From assembly GCA_949358305.1 (NCBI GenBank), contig OX442316.1, positions 5,580,001 through 5,644,000 on the forward strand: DNA of 64,000 nucleotides, in the 5' to 3' direction. Both the position numbers and the translations under genes were made by a program. This DNA comes from Strigamia acuminata (Eukaryota > Arthropoda > Chilopoda > Geophilomorpha > Linotaeniidae). Under the pieces are notes generated by a model. It was not told where the DNA came from. It saw nothing but the letters and a program-made list of their open reading frames with translations, and did no database searches. This document shows positions 35,300-47,270 of the stretch, in pieces (within the stretch, counting starts at the first letter, position 1; every line of letters begins with the position of its first letter).

Positions 35300-35529
35300 T
35301 ATTTCTGAATATTCATGGCAGAAACTGATTTCTGGTCTGCGGGGCCCCTTCTCGCGGCCATTTTTTGGGGCCCTTATTAAAAAAAAATTAAAAAAATTTT
35401 TAAAAAAAATCTTTTAGAACAAAAATGTTTGCTTTGGAATTTCGGGGCCCCGCAACCCCATGGGGCCCCTCTCCTCCAAGAATTGTGATAACCTATAAAT
35501 ATCGCCCCCGAAGCCTTAATCCGGCCCTG
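35300..35529. mobile_element. Fragment with hAT-like right end
   Basis: Ends CCTTAATCCGGCCCTG at 35529; its reverse complement CAGGGCCGGATTAAGG is a typical hAT terminus. The interior has GGGGCCCC blocks like the element at 36238-36590. The left end is not identified, so limits are approximate. Confidence 0.5.
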
Positions 35530-36100
35530 CATAATACGTTATAATGCAAACCAAACCTATACCTTTTGCCTTCGAGTATAAACATTTGATACACATTGTA
35601 TGGACAATGTTATTGCTCGATATTTTTAACCCGGGATGGGCGAATTGATTATAATTGGCCACGATAGATTTGACATCTAAGTAAAAGTTGTGAAAAGCCA
35701 GGTTGTCTTGTGGTGGCATTTTTCGTATTTTTCCAATGTGTTTTCCTACCGCTGATTCGAACAAGGTATTATATTGAGAAGCCGAATTTTAATGGCTGGA
35801 TTTACGAGTTGTTGGTTTGTTTTTGATGGCGATCTGCCCTCTCTGCATCCTGTGATGTAATGGATGTGAACCCCAAGTTCCGACCAGCTGGCCCCAAGGG
35901 CATTCCGTAAGACCACCAGAAGTGTGCATGTGGGGTGCAGGTGAAGTGCGTTCAAGATGATGGATAAAACACTTTTAATTCCATTTCTCAGTTATCGGAA
36001 CGACAACTCCAAATCATTTCACCAATTATTTATTGCATTTAATTTTTTTTATGTTTAATTAAAATTGAAAAAATTTATTATGGTTGAAAAATATATTTTA
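35530..36100. other. Unassigned sequence
   Basis: Minus-strand open frames (35516-35955) weakly suggest a decayed transposon polyprotein, but no diagnostic motif is present. I do not call a gene. Confidence 0.3.
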
Positions 36101-36119
36101 TAATATATTGCTGATTAAG

Positions 36120-36665
36120 TATTTTATTTGTACATTAAATAATGCATTTCATAATACAATTGAAAAAATGCATTTTGAAAATTTATGCGTAGTTGACAAA
36201 TAATATTATTGGGAATGCATTTCGTAATACATTTTACCAGGGCTGGATTTACGCATAAGCAAAATAAGCAGTTGGTTAGGGTCCTTACTCATCGTGGGCC
36301 CGGAAAAGTTAGTAGACTTAAGGTGCGAACTTTTAACGAAACTTTCTTTAAAAGTACTGAATCATCTTGGACAAGCCATAAATAACATCATTTATTTGTT
36401 ATTCATACAATTTATATTTTACGTCGTATCTTCGTAAAATTTGCAATTTTCCTCCGTCGAAAGTATAAAAAAATTAATTTATATTTATTATGTATAAAGA
36501 GATTAAGACTAAACTTTTTTTTGGGTGAATGGTGGGGGCCCAAATAAAAATCTGTGCTTAGGGGCCCCGCTATACCTAAATCCGGCCCAGTATTTTACAA
36601 AATGCATTCTTGCAACACATCGCAATGTAATTTCAATGTATTTTTTAACCATGTGGGAGAAAAAC
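36120..36665. repeat. AT-rich dispersed repeat interrupted by a hAT MITE
   Basis: The flanks of the hAT insertion (36120-36237 and 36591-36665) align with a continuous relative at 38265-38410. Shared blocks include TTGACAAATAATA, GGGAATRCAT, ACAAAATGCATT and AATTTCAATGTATTTTTTAA. Confidence 0.75.
36238..36590. mobile_element. 353-bp non-autonomous hAT element with 8-bp TSD
   Basis: The left end CAGGGCTGGATTTA and right end TAAATCCGGCCCAG are inverted repeats with a few substitutions. Flanks CATTTTAC (36230-36237) and TATTTTAC (36591-36598) are an 8-bp duplication with one change, as expected for hAT transposition. The interior includes GTGGGCCCGG and GGGGCCCC. No coding capacity. Confidence 0.82.
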
Positions 36666-37970
36666 ATGTAAATTCGCAAAAACCAGATGGTTTTGTGTGT
36701 AAAAAGTGTAAAAAAAAGTTTAATTATTGTCATGCTGAAACCATATTTCAATTTCTAGCTCGAATTCATCACATATAATAAGGGAGTGACATGTACATTT
36801 CTTTTCTTGTCATTTACTTGGGACTTGGAAATGTCTTGACAAGATCCCCGACACGTCTAATTCGGAAACGGAGTCCCCAGAGAACTAATAGATGTGTTAA
36901 TTGGGAAGGAGGGTCAGCGTGTCTCCAAGTAAACCGACACCGAATGTTGTGTCTAAGTGAATTACGTGCGGCAAGAGAAATTGTGAAAAATGGATGCAAA
37001 CATCAGAAGCGAACACTTAAAAAATGAAGATTTATTTTGGAAATCTTTAATTCTGTGTGCTAAGCGGCAACTTATATGAGCGACGTTTTCGCTCGGAGGA
37101 ATTGTAGTTGTAACCTAATGGAGTTCTTGACCAAATAAATACATCTTAAATAGCACTGAAGCTCTTATGCACTTAAAAAAAGCATTGAAGAGAGTCGAAT
37201 TTTATGACTATTTATTACCATAATGTAGCAGTTGTGATTATTTAATTTTATTTGGTAGGTTGAGTGTCCGGTGGTGGAAGTCGGGCGTTTAGTGGACATA
37301 AGTTGTGGAGGTTTTAATTATGGTAATGAAATGATAAAGGAGGTAATTTGAAACGGAAATAAAGTCGCGGTTGGTCATTTTACGCGTGCCATGTGGTGAT
37401 TTGTTTACGTTGATGCTTTACTCAAAATGTTGGTTCCGCAAATCCCTGTGATTCGAGCCGTGGTTGACGTCACAATTTGGCGCGATACGGGAACCAGGTG
37501 AGCAACGCCTTTCCTACTCAGGTGAACCGAAGCATTGTGTGATTTTTCACCTTCGGAAATTGGACGCTTGTAGATAAACACGGGAAATGCGAGAAGCCCG
37601 CCAGAGAGGCGGCTACAATCGGTCAAGGGTCAATCGATCACAAATAAGAAAAAATTTAAATTAAAAACGAGCGGAAAACGATCGAAATTATCAAAATCAA
37701 GTGAAATCACGAAGAGTTGATATGTAAACACAGAGAGAAAAAAAATATTATTTTTTTTTAAAAATTGGAATTTATAACACCAAGGGGACAATAATAACCC
37801 TAAGCCTAAATCTTAAGCTAAAGAGCAGACATTGTTCACGTGATGAAAACCTCATGCTAAGAGAACAACCACAGGTGACAAGCTAAAGTGAAAAGCTATG
37901 ATCCAGATGCAGTTTACACATCCGACAAATTCTTCCGGAGAAACCCATATGGTTCAGAAATATATTTTAC
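36666..37970. other. Unassigned intergenic sequence
   Basis: Moderately AT-rich. The short open frames at 36791-37027 and 37405-37626 lack start context, homology and splice support. No gene seen. Confidence 0.45.
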
Positions 37971-37973
37971 AAT

Positions 37974-38214
37974 ATATCGTATTTTATCGATTAAGAGCCC
38001 CGGCTCTTATTCAAAACTGCCATTTTTGTCAGCAATTACAATTTCGGTTTTTCGTTTGTTACAAACAAGTCTGAACTTCAAGAACGAATCGTACGTTCAT
38101 CGTTCGTGAGGTTAAATACGGAAACAATACCATACTTTTGCAAAAATACGGTATTCTGGGTGTCTCAGCAGCGGCTACTATTCGAGGGCGACTCTTAATC
38201 GGTAAAATACGGTA
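37974..38214. mobile_element. TACCGTATTTTA-ended element, fullest copy (copy 2)
   Basis: The left end CGTATTTTATCGATTAAGAG and right end CTCTTAATCGGTAAAATACG are inverted repeats of about 25 bp with few mismatches. The body is shared with copies at 29080-29211 and 57530-57795. About 240 bp, non-coding. Superfamily not determined; no clear target duplication read. Confidence 0.8.
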
Positions 38215-38264
38215 TGCATTCCAAAATGTACGGCATTTCTCAGAATTAAGTGTATTATTTAAAT

Positions 38265-38410
38265 TTTAAATAAAATGCATTCATATTTGACAAATAATAG
38301 TGTCGGGAATACATGTTACAGAATGTATTATTATAATAACACTCAAAAATGCATTACAAAATGCATTGCGATATAATTTCAATGTATTTTTTAACCATAT
38401 GGGAAAACTT
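38265..38410. repeat. Uninterrupted copy of the 36120-36665 repeat
   Basis: Aligns with both flanks of the hAT insertion at 36238-36590 but has no such insert, ending AATTTCAATGTATTTTTTAA then CCATATGGGA. It serves as an empty-site relative. Confidence 0.75.
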
Positions 38411-40235
38411 TCCCTTGTGAATGTATTTAGCTCTAAACTCGCATCTTCACCACTGGTTGGAGCGTTTTTAAAATCCCCTCGTGGTTAATTAGTTGGGAAA
38501 TGTTAATTTCTCGCATTTCAAATGTGTTGGCTACTTCCTGTCAAAAACCAAGTCTGTACGATATGATGGGAATATCCGACCGTCAGGAAGACTACACCGT
38601 AGACATGATTCGTGCATTAAGTCAGTGATAAGTGAAGTCTCCCGCCCTCACTTCACCCTTATTTCAAGGAGCTTTGAATTATGGCGCCCTCGAGATGCGG
38701 ATAACCCCCCCATGAGACCCGCCACTACTCATACAGAAATAAAGGAATGCAACGATGCAAGAAAAAATTGTAGAAAAAAAAATAAACATTGAAAAAATAA
38801 GCTTTGTGTCGATGACAAGAAATTATCCTATCCAGACTCTCGTTCGTGTAAAGTTCAACGCCAAACTCTGTAATAAATCAACTATGGCCACGCCATTACA
38901 GTATTATTATTATTATTACCCTTCGTCGCGAATTAACGGTTAATTTTGGTCTTGGAGTTTGCGACATTGGTATTTAGACGACATCAATGCACGCGCATTG
39001 AAAACAACATCAATCTGAACATAGCACAAAATCAAGCTGTAGTAAGCACATTGCGAGCTATTTTAAGGAATAAATGTCTCATGTTGTAGCTAAAACATGA
39101 GAAATGTGCGAAATTTACGGTGGAAAGTTTAATTTTTGAATTTATTCGTACAAATTATTGAGATAAATATTTTAAAAGGGTAAATATATTTTTACAAAAG
39201 TGTGTGATTGGAGAAAGAGAAGTGACATGTGTAATTTGTTCAGGGTTTTACTGCTAACAAGCACAACACTATGCGAAGTGAGCTTCAGCTTTCCCCCTAT
39301 TTGTATCTCACTTTGTGATCATGAATGATGGCGCCTGGGTGCTGGGGTCGTTCCCGCCAAATTAAGCGTCCGCAGTCATGGAGTGAAAGGCGACCATTGT
39401 AATTGAAATGGCTGATCTGTCGCCAACTAGTTGGTCATCTCGGGCTAAAGGTTAACACATCTTATTTCCGCTCAATGCCTACTGAACGGTTGAAACTATA
39501 TCATTGCAAGAAAGTATGGTCCTAATTGGTGTTTATTTTGGAGTTTTTTTTTATAAGTAATTGATGCATTTAAACGATAATAAATTAATTGGTAGCGATA
39601 AAGTGCAGGTGAGAGTTGGGAATTTGAAATGAAAAAATGTCGAGAGTTATGGGCGATTTTAAAGGGATAAAAGTTTTAAGTTGTTGCATATAACATTAGT
39701 TTTTAGTTTTGTGGGAAGTTTAAACCATCGTTTTGAAACCTCAAAGTCCTTGTAAAAATGTTAAACCATGTGTTTAAATTTCAGATTTTTATTTCCTTTT
39801 TTTAAAGCCCAATCAAGAAATTCAGGTTTCACAATAAAGTTAAAAGACTCGAAATGATGTTTATATGAAAGGAATGAAACAATTGTATATTTCGTTTAAT
39901 ACAACTTTAATGCCAAGTTGGAACTGTTTTAAAAGTTCTTTTTATATGACAAATATTTTGTTTATCTAAGTTTTTTTTTTTTTTTTTTTTTTTGTGATTA
40001 AAAACACTACTGTTTACCCTACTTTTAATTTCAGAAAACATTTAAAAGTTTAAAATTTAAAAATTAGAAAATAATATAATAAAATAGTTTTTTTTTTAAA
40101 ATCGGAGGAAAAAAGAAAAATAATACTTTACAAAGCTTCTAATGAACTTTTAAAAATAATAAAAAGCTTCTTTTATTTTTTTTAAATAAAAATAAAATTA
40201 GAAAGAAATAAAATAAAAATTGCATTTAGAAGTTG
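38411..40235. other. Spacer downstream of FoxF
   Basis: AT-rich with a poly-T run at 39970-39992. GC-richer short blocks (38570-38720, 39280-39450) may be regulatory. Includes the FoxF 3' UTR just left of 40236. No gene recognised. Confidence 0.5.
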
Positions 40236-40312
40236 TCACATTGAGTTTTTGTTATAATAATTATAGGCAGTAGTACAGTTTACGTATTTGGTGTCGGGCT
40301 GATAACGAAGAT
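40236..40312 (-). CDS. FoxF: Proposed terminal exon of FoxF
   Basis: Good acceptor (CTTTTTCAG), phase-1 continuation, 25 residues ending YNYYNKNSM and TGA. No other in-phase candidate was noticed in the 2 kb downstream of exon 1. Confirmation needs a transcript. Confidence 0.55.
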
Positions 40313-43281
40313 CTGAAAAAGAAATAAAAGTCCAATTACTTCGGGTGATTAAAAGCTAAGATTCACAAACAGAACATCGCAAACAACATTTCAAATTTCT
40401 ATTTCATATGCATATGACTTTAGTGTTTTACTAAAAATAATTAAATGACAATTAAAGGCCTTTCGACAAGCCGAAAGGCCTTTGGAAAGAAGACGAGCGT
40501 ATTTTAATTGTCATTTAATTAACAAACAACGTTGGAATTCAGAGAAAACGTGAAACTATTCGCTGTAAATACCAGAGATGGCATTGATATTAGCGGCAAG
40601 GGTTAAAATTTTATAGCAATTGGCGAATAATTGTACATTAGACAACAAAAAAGGCATCGTGCTTATTTTGAATACGAATTCTAGGTTTTTATGATTGATT
40701 AAATGGCCGAAATCTACCGTCAGCTACAATAATGTAGTTTGAAGTCATAAAGTCTGAACATTCCAAGCTGAATTTTGATTTAATGTGCAACTAATGGGGC
40801 TTTAACATTATTGCACACAGCTATAATAGTGACTCAAATGACTCGAGACAAAGTTCACTAATACAAAAAGCAAGGTGATGTAAAATGGTATCAAGTCTCA
40901 GCCCACCCACGCTGTCTATAATAGACAAACACCCTCCTTTTAACTTGAAACAACATCCACAAGACAAAAAAATGACATCTTTGTTGATTTATTTTGTGCG
41001 CAGTGAAGTTTTGTTTCTCGAGGAGCGCAAATTCAGTGAATTGGGAGGAAAAAATTATCAGAATTTGATAAAAATTGAAGAGGAGCGAATTAAATTCAAT
41101 GAGTTTTGAGATAAAGAAGAAAAAGGAGAAGCTGGGATGATGTAATAAATTTCAGGCAATTCTAATTTTAATCTTTTATTTTTCAAAGATAAAAATGCGA
41201 ACAATTTTTCTTTTGTTTATTTTTTTTTAAAAAATTTTTTCAAGATGGGTCACGAAATTTTAATTTAAAAAAAAAATATATTTTATTTTTTTATTTTTTA
41301 TTTAGACCCACCAAAAAATATATTTTTTTAAAAATGTAAAAAATTTCCTTACATTACGTTTCTACATTCATCCTTGTGTTTTCCCCTTCAAGCATGCAAG
41401 TAACTTAAACCAACAGCAGCCACTCAACAAACTCATCACTTCAGGAAGCAACCATTCTTTGAAAATAAAGTCCATAAATAATTCGTAGACAAATCTCATG
41501 TTAGTCATTACACTTTTACTTAATTTTTTTGCTAAGTTTGGATTTTTTGGAACCTCATTTGAATCCCAACCTACTTGCATTACCCATGTGGATCCTTGGA
41601 AAATTCTCAGCCCTAAAAGAATCCTTTGTTTTACTTTGAAGACTCTTTAGACTATTGCATGACCCCATGCTAAAAAGCCAATGTGCGACCGACTCCCCAC
41701 TGTGTGGAGACTTTTTTTGCAGACCATTAGCTCAATATTGCTATTTTTGTGCCATTTTTCTGGAGGATAAAATTTTAAAAAGGACTTGCATCTTGTTTTT
41801 GCCACGTTTTAAGCATGTTATGAGCGGAATATGGTGAACTGCGCTTGTTTGTTTTGTGTTTTACTATATTATTTCAGCTGAAATCCAAAATGCGTGCTTC
41901 TTTCAGAGTTCTAGGCACTTTTTTTTTTTTATTTCTATCTGTATTTGGGTATTTTCGGTCGAAATTAATTGATCACGATTTTGCCTGAACAATTTTTAGA
42001 TTTTTCTTTCGCTGTATTTCAATTTTTCAATTATTTTTAAATTTTTTAATAATCAAAAAGCATGTTTAATTTTTTTTTTTTAAATTATCACTTGACATTT
42101 AGCCAATTTTATTTTTATTCTTCGTTTAATATTTTTTTTTCCTTTATTTTTTACTGGAAATATGTCAGTTAAAGTTGCCATCGCTCGCGAGCAAACTATA
42201 AAACCAAACCCAAAACGAAAAATCCAATAAAACAACAAGAAAAATCCAGAAAAAAACAATGAAAACATACAATAAACAACTTACTTGATAGCGCTATATC
42301 TACAGCATCCGAACTTAAATAATGTTGAGCCGGCAAGGCACAATACGGCGCACTATCGCCACTGTTTGGTGATAAACTTTGGAAGCCCGTGGACGACGAC
42401 GTGACCACAGGACTGATGGACGGCCTCGGGTACGTCGGCGGGGACGTCGCCCACGACTGTGGCGATGTGAGCTCCGTGACCCTCTCCGAAGAACTCCAAC
42501 ACTGCGCTGTGGGCGACACACTGCCCCCTGCCGTGCCATAATCTTGCGCGGAAGGCGTTCCAATCGTGTTATTTTGCGTGACCACCTGAGAACAGCTAGG
42601 CAAATAGTGGCCACAATTTAAACTCAACATGGGTCCCGACTGCTGACCGCTGTACTGGCTCGGCACCACGCCGTTCATGCCTTGGCCGTCGTACTGCGGC
42701 GGACCCTGAGCCGGCGGAGGGCAGTTGATGGGTCCGTTCGCTTGTCCATCGTAGCCGATCATCGCTCCGGCACTGTAATAGCCACAATACGGTTTATATC
42801 GTTGACACTTGCGTCGGAAGCCCCTGGGACGTCGTCGGAAGGAGCCTTCTTCGAACATGTACTCGCTGGCCGGATCCAGGGTCCAGTAGTGTCCTTTGCC
42901 GGGACGTCCGAGTCCTTTGGGCAGCTTGACGAAGCATTCGTTGAGTGATAGGTTGTGTCGCACCGAGTTTTTCCAGCCGGTGTACGCACCGCGGAAGAAG
43001 GGGAACCTTTCTTGGAGGAACTTGTAAATATCCGATAAGGTGAGACGTTTAGTGGGCGAGTTCTGGATGGCCATTACTATGAGCGCGATGTACGAATATG
43101 GCGGTTTTTCCTGTCGGCGAGCGTTGTTTGCACCCGTGGATTTTTTCGGGGTGGCCACGGAGCTCTTGGAGTCCTCGGGTGTGGTCAGATAGGTGGTTGA
43201 TGGCACCCCGCTCCTGGCCGGGACTTCAACGCACACGGTAGCCATGGAAGGCTGAGACGAATCCAGCCGCTCGATTTTCAT
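40236..43281 (-). CDS. FoxF: FoxF (biniou-type) forkhead transcription factor
   Basis: Forkhead regulator of visceral mesoderm in animals (Drosophila biniou, vertebrate FOXF1/2). Exon 1 43281-42285 (332 codons plus one base, phase 1) holds the forkhead domain at residues about 58-150: [76 protein letters not shown]. The last two blocks are characteristic of FoxF. The remainder of exon 1 is Ser/Pro/Gln-rich. Donor TCAA|GTAAGT at 42285. The proposed last exon, 40312-40236 (TTTTTCAG|ATCTTCGT), is in phase and adds [20 protein letters not shown] then a stop, for 357 residues. That exon is inferred from splice signals and aromatic C-terminal residues and is less certain than exon 1. The ATG at 43281 is the first in frame. 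Confidence 0.9.
40313..42284 (-). other. FoxF intron
   Basis: About 2 kb, AT-rich, with poly-T/A runs and the nested inverted repeat at 40439-40520. The open frames at 40885-41109 and 41368-41580 look non-coding. Confidence 0.5.
40439..40520. repeat. Nested double inverted repeat
   Basis: Outer arms AATTAAATGACAATTAAA (40439-40456) and its exact reverse complement (40503-40520) enclose an inner perfect hairpin, AAAGGCCTTTCG (40454-40465) and CGAAAGGCCTTT (40472-40483), with a 6-base loop. Possibly a tiny foldback element or an RNA structure in the FoxF intron. Confidence 0.8.
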
Positions 43282-46200
43282 GGAAAATGTGAGGGAAAAG
43301 AGTTAAATACGACCTGTGCGTGGTGTTTGCAGTGAGGTTTGATGTAAGGTTGGTCACGATGTTGTGTCCATAGGTTTGTTTGGTGGGTTTAAAAGGTTGA
43401 AAGTGCCCTGGTTTGTTGTTGGCGAGTAAAAGTTTGGTGTGTGAGTAATGTGTTGTATGGACTCTTGTACCCTGAGATGAATGGGCGTGGTCCGGTTGGG
43501 GCTGTGAATGATTATGCGTTGGAGGAGCCAATGGTGTGTGGTTGGTCGGGAGAGGTGTTTTTTGTATGGTTTTGGAGGATTGACGTAAGAGTTTGGAGTT
43601 TTGGAGGCGAATAAGTTGGGATGGGGAATTAAATGTTGATTAAGTGTTGATTTTTGTCGATTTTGGTTCGTTCGATTTGAAATTGATTTTTAAAAATGGA
43701 TTATTTTTCTCTGATTTAGGTAATTATAAGCTTTGCAATTAATGCTAAATTTGTAAGTAATGTTGGAAAAATTAACAAATTAACAAATTCACGGTGATTT
43801 ATTTTATTGCCAATCAAAGATATTGGCAAACAAAATTAATTAAGTCGCAAATAAAAGCTTAAACATCAAAATAAAATAAATAAAAGAGCAAATTTGTGCG
43901 TAAAAACGCGGCAAGACAAAAGTGATGTTTTGGAAATCGGTAAAACTGTAGCAATTTGAGGTAAAATTGTGTAAGAAATAATTGCGAGAAAGTAAACTAA
44001 CGACGGGAAAGATCAAACGTTGATGCCACGTATGAAATGTGAATAATAACGGGTATTTACACGATATATTTTCATTCCATTTTTTTTCTGAATCTATATA
44101 TGCTATTTTGTATTTATTCAATGCGGCCAACATGAGAAGGTATCCGTGGCGAAAACAAATAAGCAGTGCATTGAGAGAGTTGCTGACATGGCGTTCGCTA
44201 CATTGGCGTACCGCATGGAATCCATCACACGTCATTAAAAAAATCTTCTTCTTTAGCAACTTGTTGCTAAAGAGAAACCAACACCACACTGTTCCAAGAA
44301 CGGATCTATCTCCTACTTGATCAGTCTGATGATAACATTTTTCAAATAATTTAACTCAAAAAAAGAAGAAAAAAAATTTTTTTTAAAAAAAATCTACAAA
44401 TTTAAGAATTTAATTTGGAATAAATAAAAAGAGCAATCGAAAGGTGTGTATATGTTTTACTGCACGTTATTCCATTGCCCTTAAAGGCGGTAGCCGCGAA
44501 TTCTATAATGACACCGCTCAAAATTGTACTTGCAATTTTGTTTTATTGCGTTCAGTTAAATTGCCTTTAAAAGCTTATCTCAACTTCACAACTTGTCACA
44601 CTAAAACAAATGACTGATACCCATCTAACGGCGCTAATAGATGGCCATTTTTTCCCCCTCTTCACTAATTACCGGAGTTAGCAATTCAAATTTGTTTGCA
44701 GTGAAAACATTAATAAACAAACTTGACACTAAGTTGAATCTATCACGGAAATGGACAGCAAAAAAGATGAAATTTCGGCAATTAACATGAAAATTCTTGA
44801 TTTTTTCGTGACATTTGACAGAACTCGGGGCGCAATTTGTCTAATTTGAAGATGCAAGTGAATAATAAATGTGTGTTGTCGTGGAAAACGGGAGAAAACA
44901 CGAGCAGACTGCCTATACCCACCCACGCAGACATCTTCTTCATCCATACACTCCTCCCTAGCTAACAATCCAGCTCCCATTCCTTGCCCACCCACATTGC
45001 AGCACATTCTCGAACACGCATGCGTTTTTCGACATGTGGGAGGGCTAAAAAATGGGGACCGACATCTTCAAAGACTCTCAACTTTATCGCCCTACAGTGT
45101 TGTTAGTGCGCTTATCACGCTCGACTCGCCGGCCGATCGTCTCCGGCTGGACACTCTCCTGCGGGATGCCAAATGTGGGTCGCAAGGGGGCCGGCGCCTG
45201 TCATCACAAAGAAATTTAATACTGCAGAGACACTTGGCCTGCAGCTATTCCCCGGGGTGTGAATTCTCTGACCCTCGACTCGGATGGAAATCGGACACTC
45301 GAAAACAAAAATCTTCGCACTTAAAATAGATGAACCCTTTCAGCACACTGTTTTACCATTTACACCTAATTTGTTTTTGGGTGACGTCAGGATGGCCATT
45401 ACAACTTTCCCATAAGGGACACTTAATTGGGGGTAGAGGTCTTCGATAATGGCGAAAAGATTAATCAAAAATACATTAGGTGCGTTCAATCTTAAATGGA
45501 TTTCTTGGATTTCTTGGATTTCTTTGATTTTCTTGATTTCGGGTGACCAGAAGTGACGATTTTTACGCCATAAAAACGAAATCCGATTTCAGAAATCCGA
45601 TTTTGGGAAATTGACGTTAGGGTCGCTTTTCTTGATTCCGAATTGCGATATTTCGGCCGCGTTTGAGCTCTTTGCCGTACTATTGTACGCAAAAATCGTG
45701 ACATTTCGGCAGCTCAACCGTATTTAAATGTCAAAACAGGAAGTTGATCTAATGGTTGATATTGCGCATATGCAACAGTTGTATTTCGGGAAATTTTAAG
45801 GCCATTCAAAGTGAAATCAGATTTTCTTGATTTCTGAAAATGAAGAAAATCGCGATTTCAGACAGAACGTCTTAAACGTTTTTTTTTTGTTTTTTTTTTT
45901 GCAAGTTTTTAGACTAAAACCCGCTGATTAGCGCCTGGGCGTGGGTGACGTCTAGTAATATACTTAATTCAAAGCAATATATTATAAAATATATTTTTGG
46001 GTTTCCACTTCAATTCCCAATTTTGCATTTTATTAAGCTTTATCACCTTTATTTCTTCACTTGACAGCACGAGCCATTATTGTATATCATTTCTATTGAA
46101 TACATTTCATCAAATGTGCGATTGTTTGTTGACATGTTTTCCAATTCTCACCACTATTGTTTATCTAGAAGTAACAAATACATCAATAACACACACCAAA

Positions 46201-47270
46201 CAACATTTGGAAACTAGAGAAAGAACCTCACCAACTTGTCTTGCAAATATCTATTGCAAAAGCACTTCGGCGCAAGATCTCAAGAAATAGCACAGAAACA
46301 AATTTTTGACATTAAAGGATTAAAGTTCAACAAACGTGGGAGAATATACGAGGTAGATAAACGTACACAGGATGCTAATTAAAATGAGAAACACACGCAT
46401 ATCCTAGACACTGGTTGCTGACTTCCCTGAAAACCAAATTAATCACCATATGAATGAAGAGTCAGTGGGCTGCAAATAATGGCAGATATGCTATAGGTCT
46501 TTGTGCTGCATAAAAAGTATGACTTAGTTTGTATGAGGTTAGTATACACACATAAAAATAAACATAAACAAAATATCAATTGAAATTCGCATTTGTTTGA
46601 TTGAAATGAGGGTTTTAAATACACATAATTCATCACGTGGCAATTCCCATTCACCGTATCATTGATATTAGCTTTTTTTTAAAAAAAATTAAAGATTAGT
46701 TACGTCTTGATAGATATTTAGCTTAGAATACATCGATTTGTAACGGCGGATATACGGAAATGTTTGTAATACTGATCGCTATCAAACTCGTGTTGATACT
46801 TCCATCTAGCGGCTTATTTGTGAACGAAAGTAACGTCGGTTTTAATTTATTAGTTCAATAATGTATTGTGGAAACTAAATGTAAATATTAAAATGTTGGA
46901 TTAGTAAAATGATTTTATTTTTTTTTTAGACTGTTCTATTTCTCCATATTTGAAATTCAGATATTTTTACTCTGACTTTTCAACTTCTGACTTGAAAGCA
47001 TAAAAGAAGAGAGGAAATCTATTATCTGTGTGATATATGAATGTTGACTCATTTTGGTTACTGACCCATAGCAAATAAAGGCAAGTGTTGGTTGGTTGCT
47101 CATTGCTTCTGCTGTGCTCTGTTCGAACACATCACATGAAGATACGCTCTCATGTCAAGATGAAAGTTGCAGGAATTATCTAGTCAAGATGAGCTTTTCA
47201 AATTGATTTCTTATATAACATTTTACATGCTTTTAATGTGTTTAATTGGATACTAACAAGAGCTCTTGTG
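43282..47270. other. Spacer between FoxF and the PAN-ZP gene
   Basis: FoxF promoter/5' UTR lies at about 43282-43700. A GC-richer block at 44870-45310 (CCGGCCGATCG, GGGGGCCGGCGCC) is open on the plus strand for 152 codons, but composition and lack of homology argue for non-coding, possibly regulatory, DNA. 45495-45545 is a GATTTCTTG tandem repeat. The rest is AT-rich with no gene seen. Confidence 0.45.
45495..45545. repeat. GATTTCTTG short tandem repeat
   Basis: About five imperfect 9-10 bp units. Related GATTTC words recur up to 45865, so it may be part of a larger degenerate repeat. Confidence 0.7.

Noticed and set aside
35516-35955. Minus-strand frames faintly like retroelement gag/DUF1759 sequence (DNLAFHNFYLDVKSIVANYN)
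   Set aside because: No protease, reverse transcriptase or integrase nearby and no LTRs; similarity is impressionistic.
44871-45329. 152-codon plus-strand frame
   Set aside because: No signal peptide, domain or splice partner; composition fits a GC-rich non-coding island.
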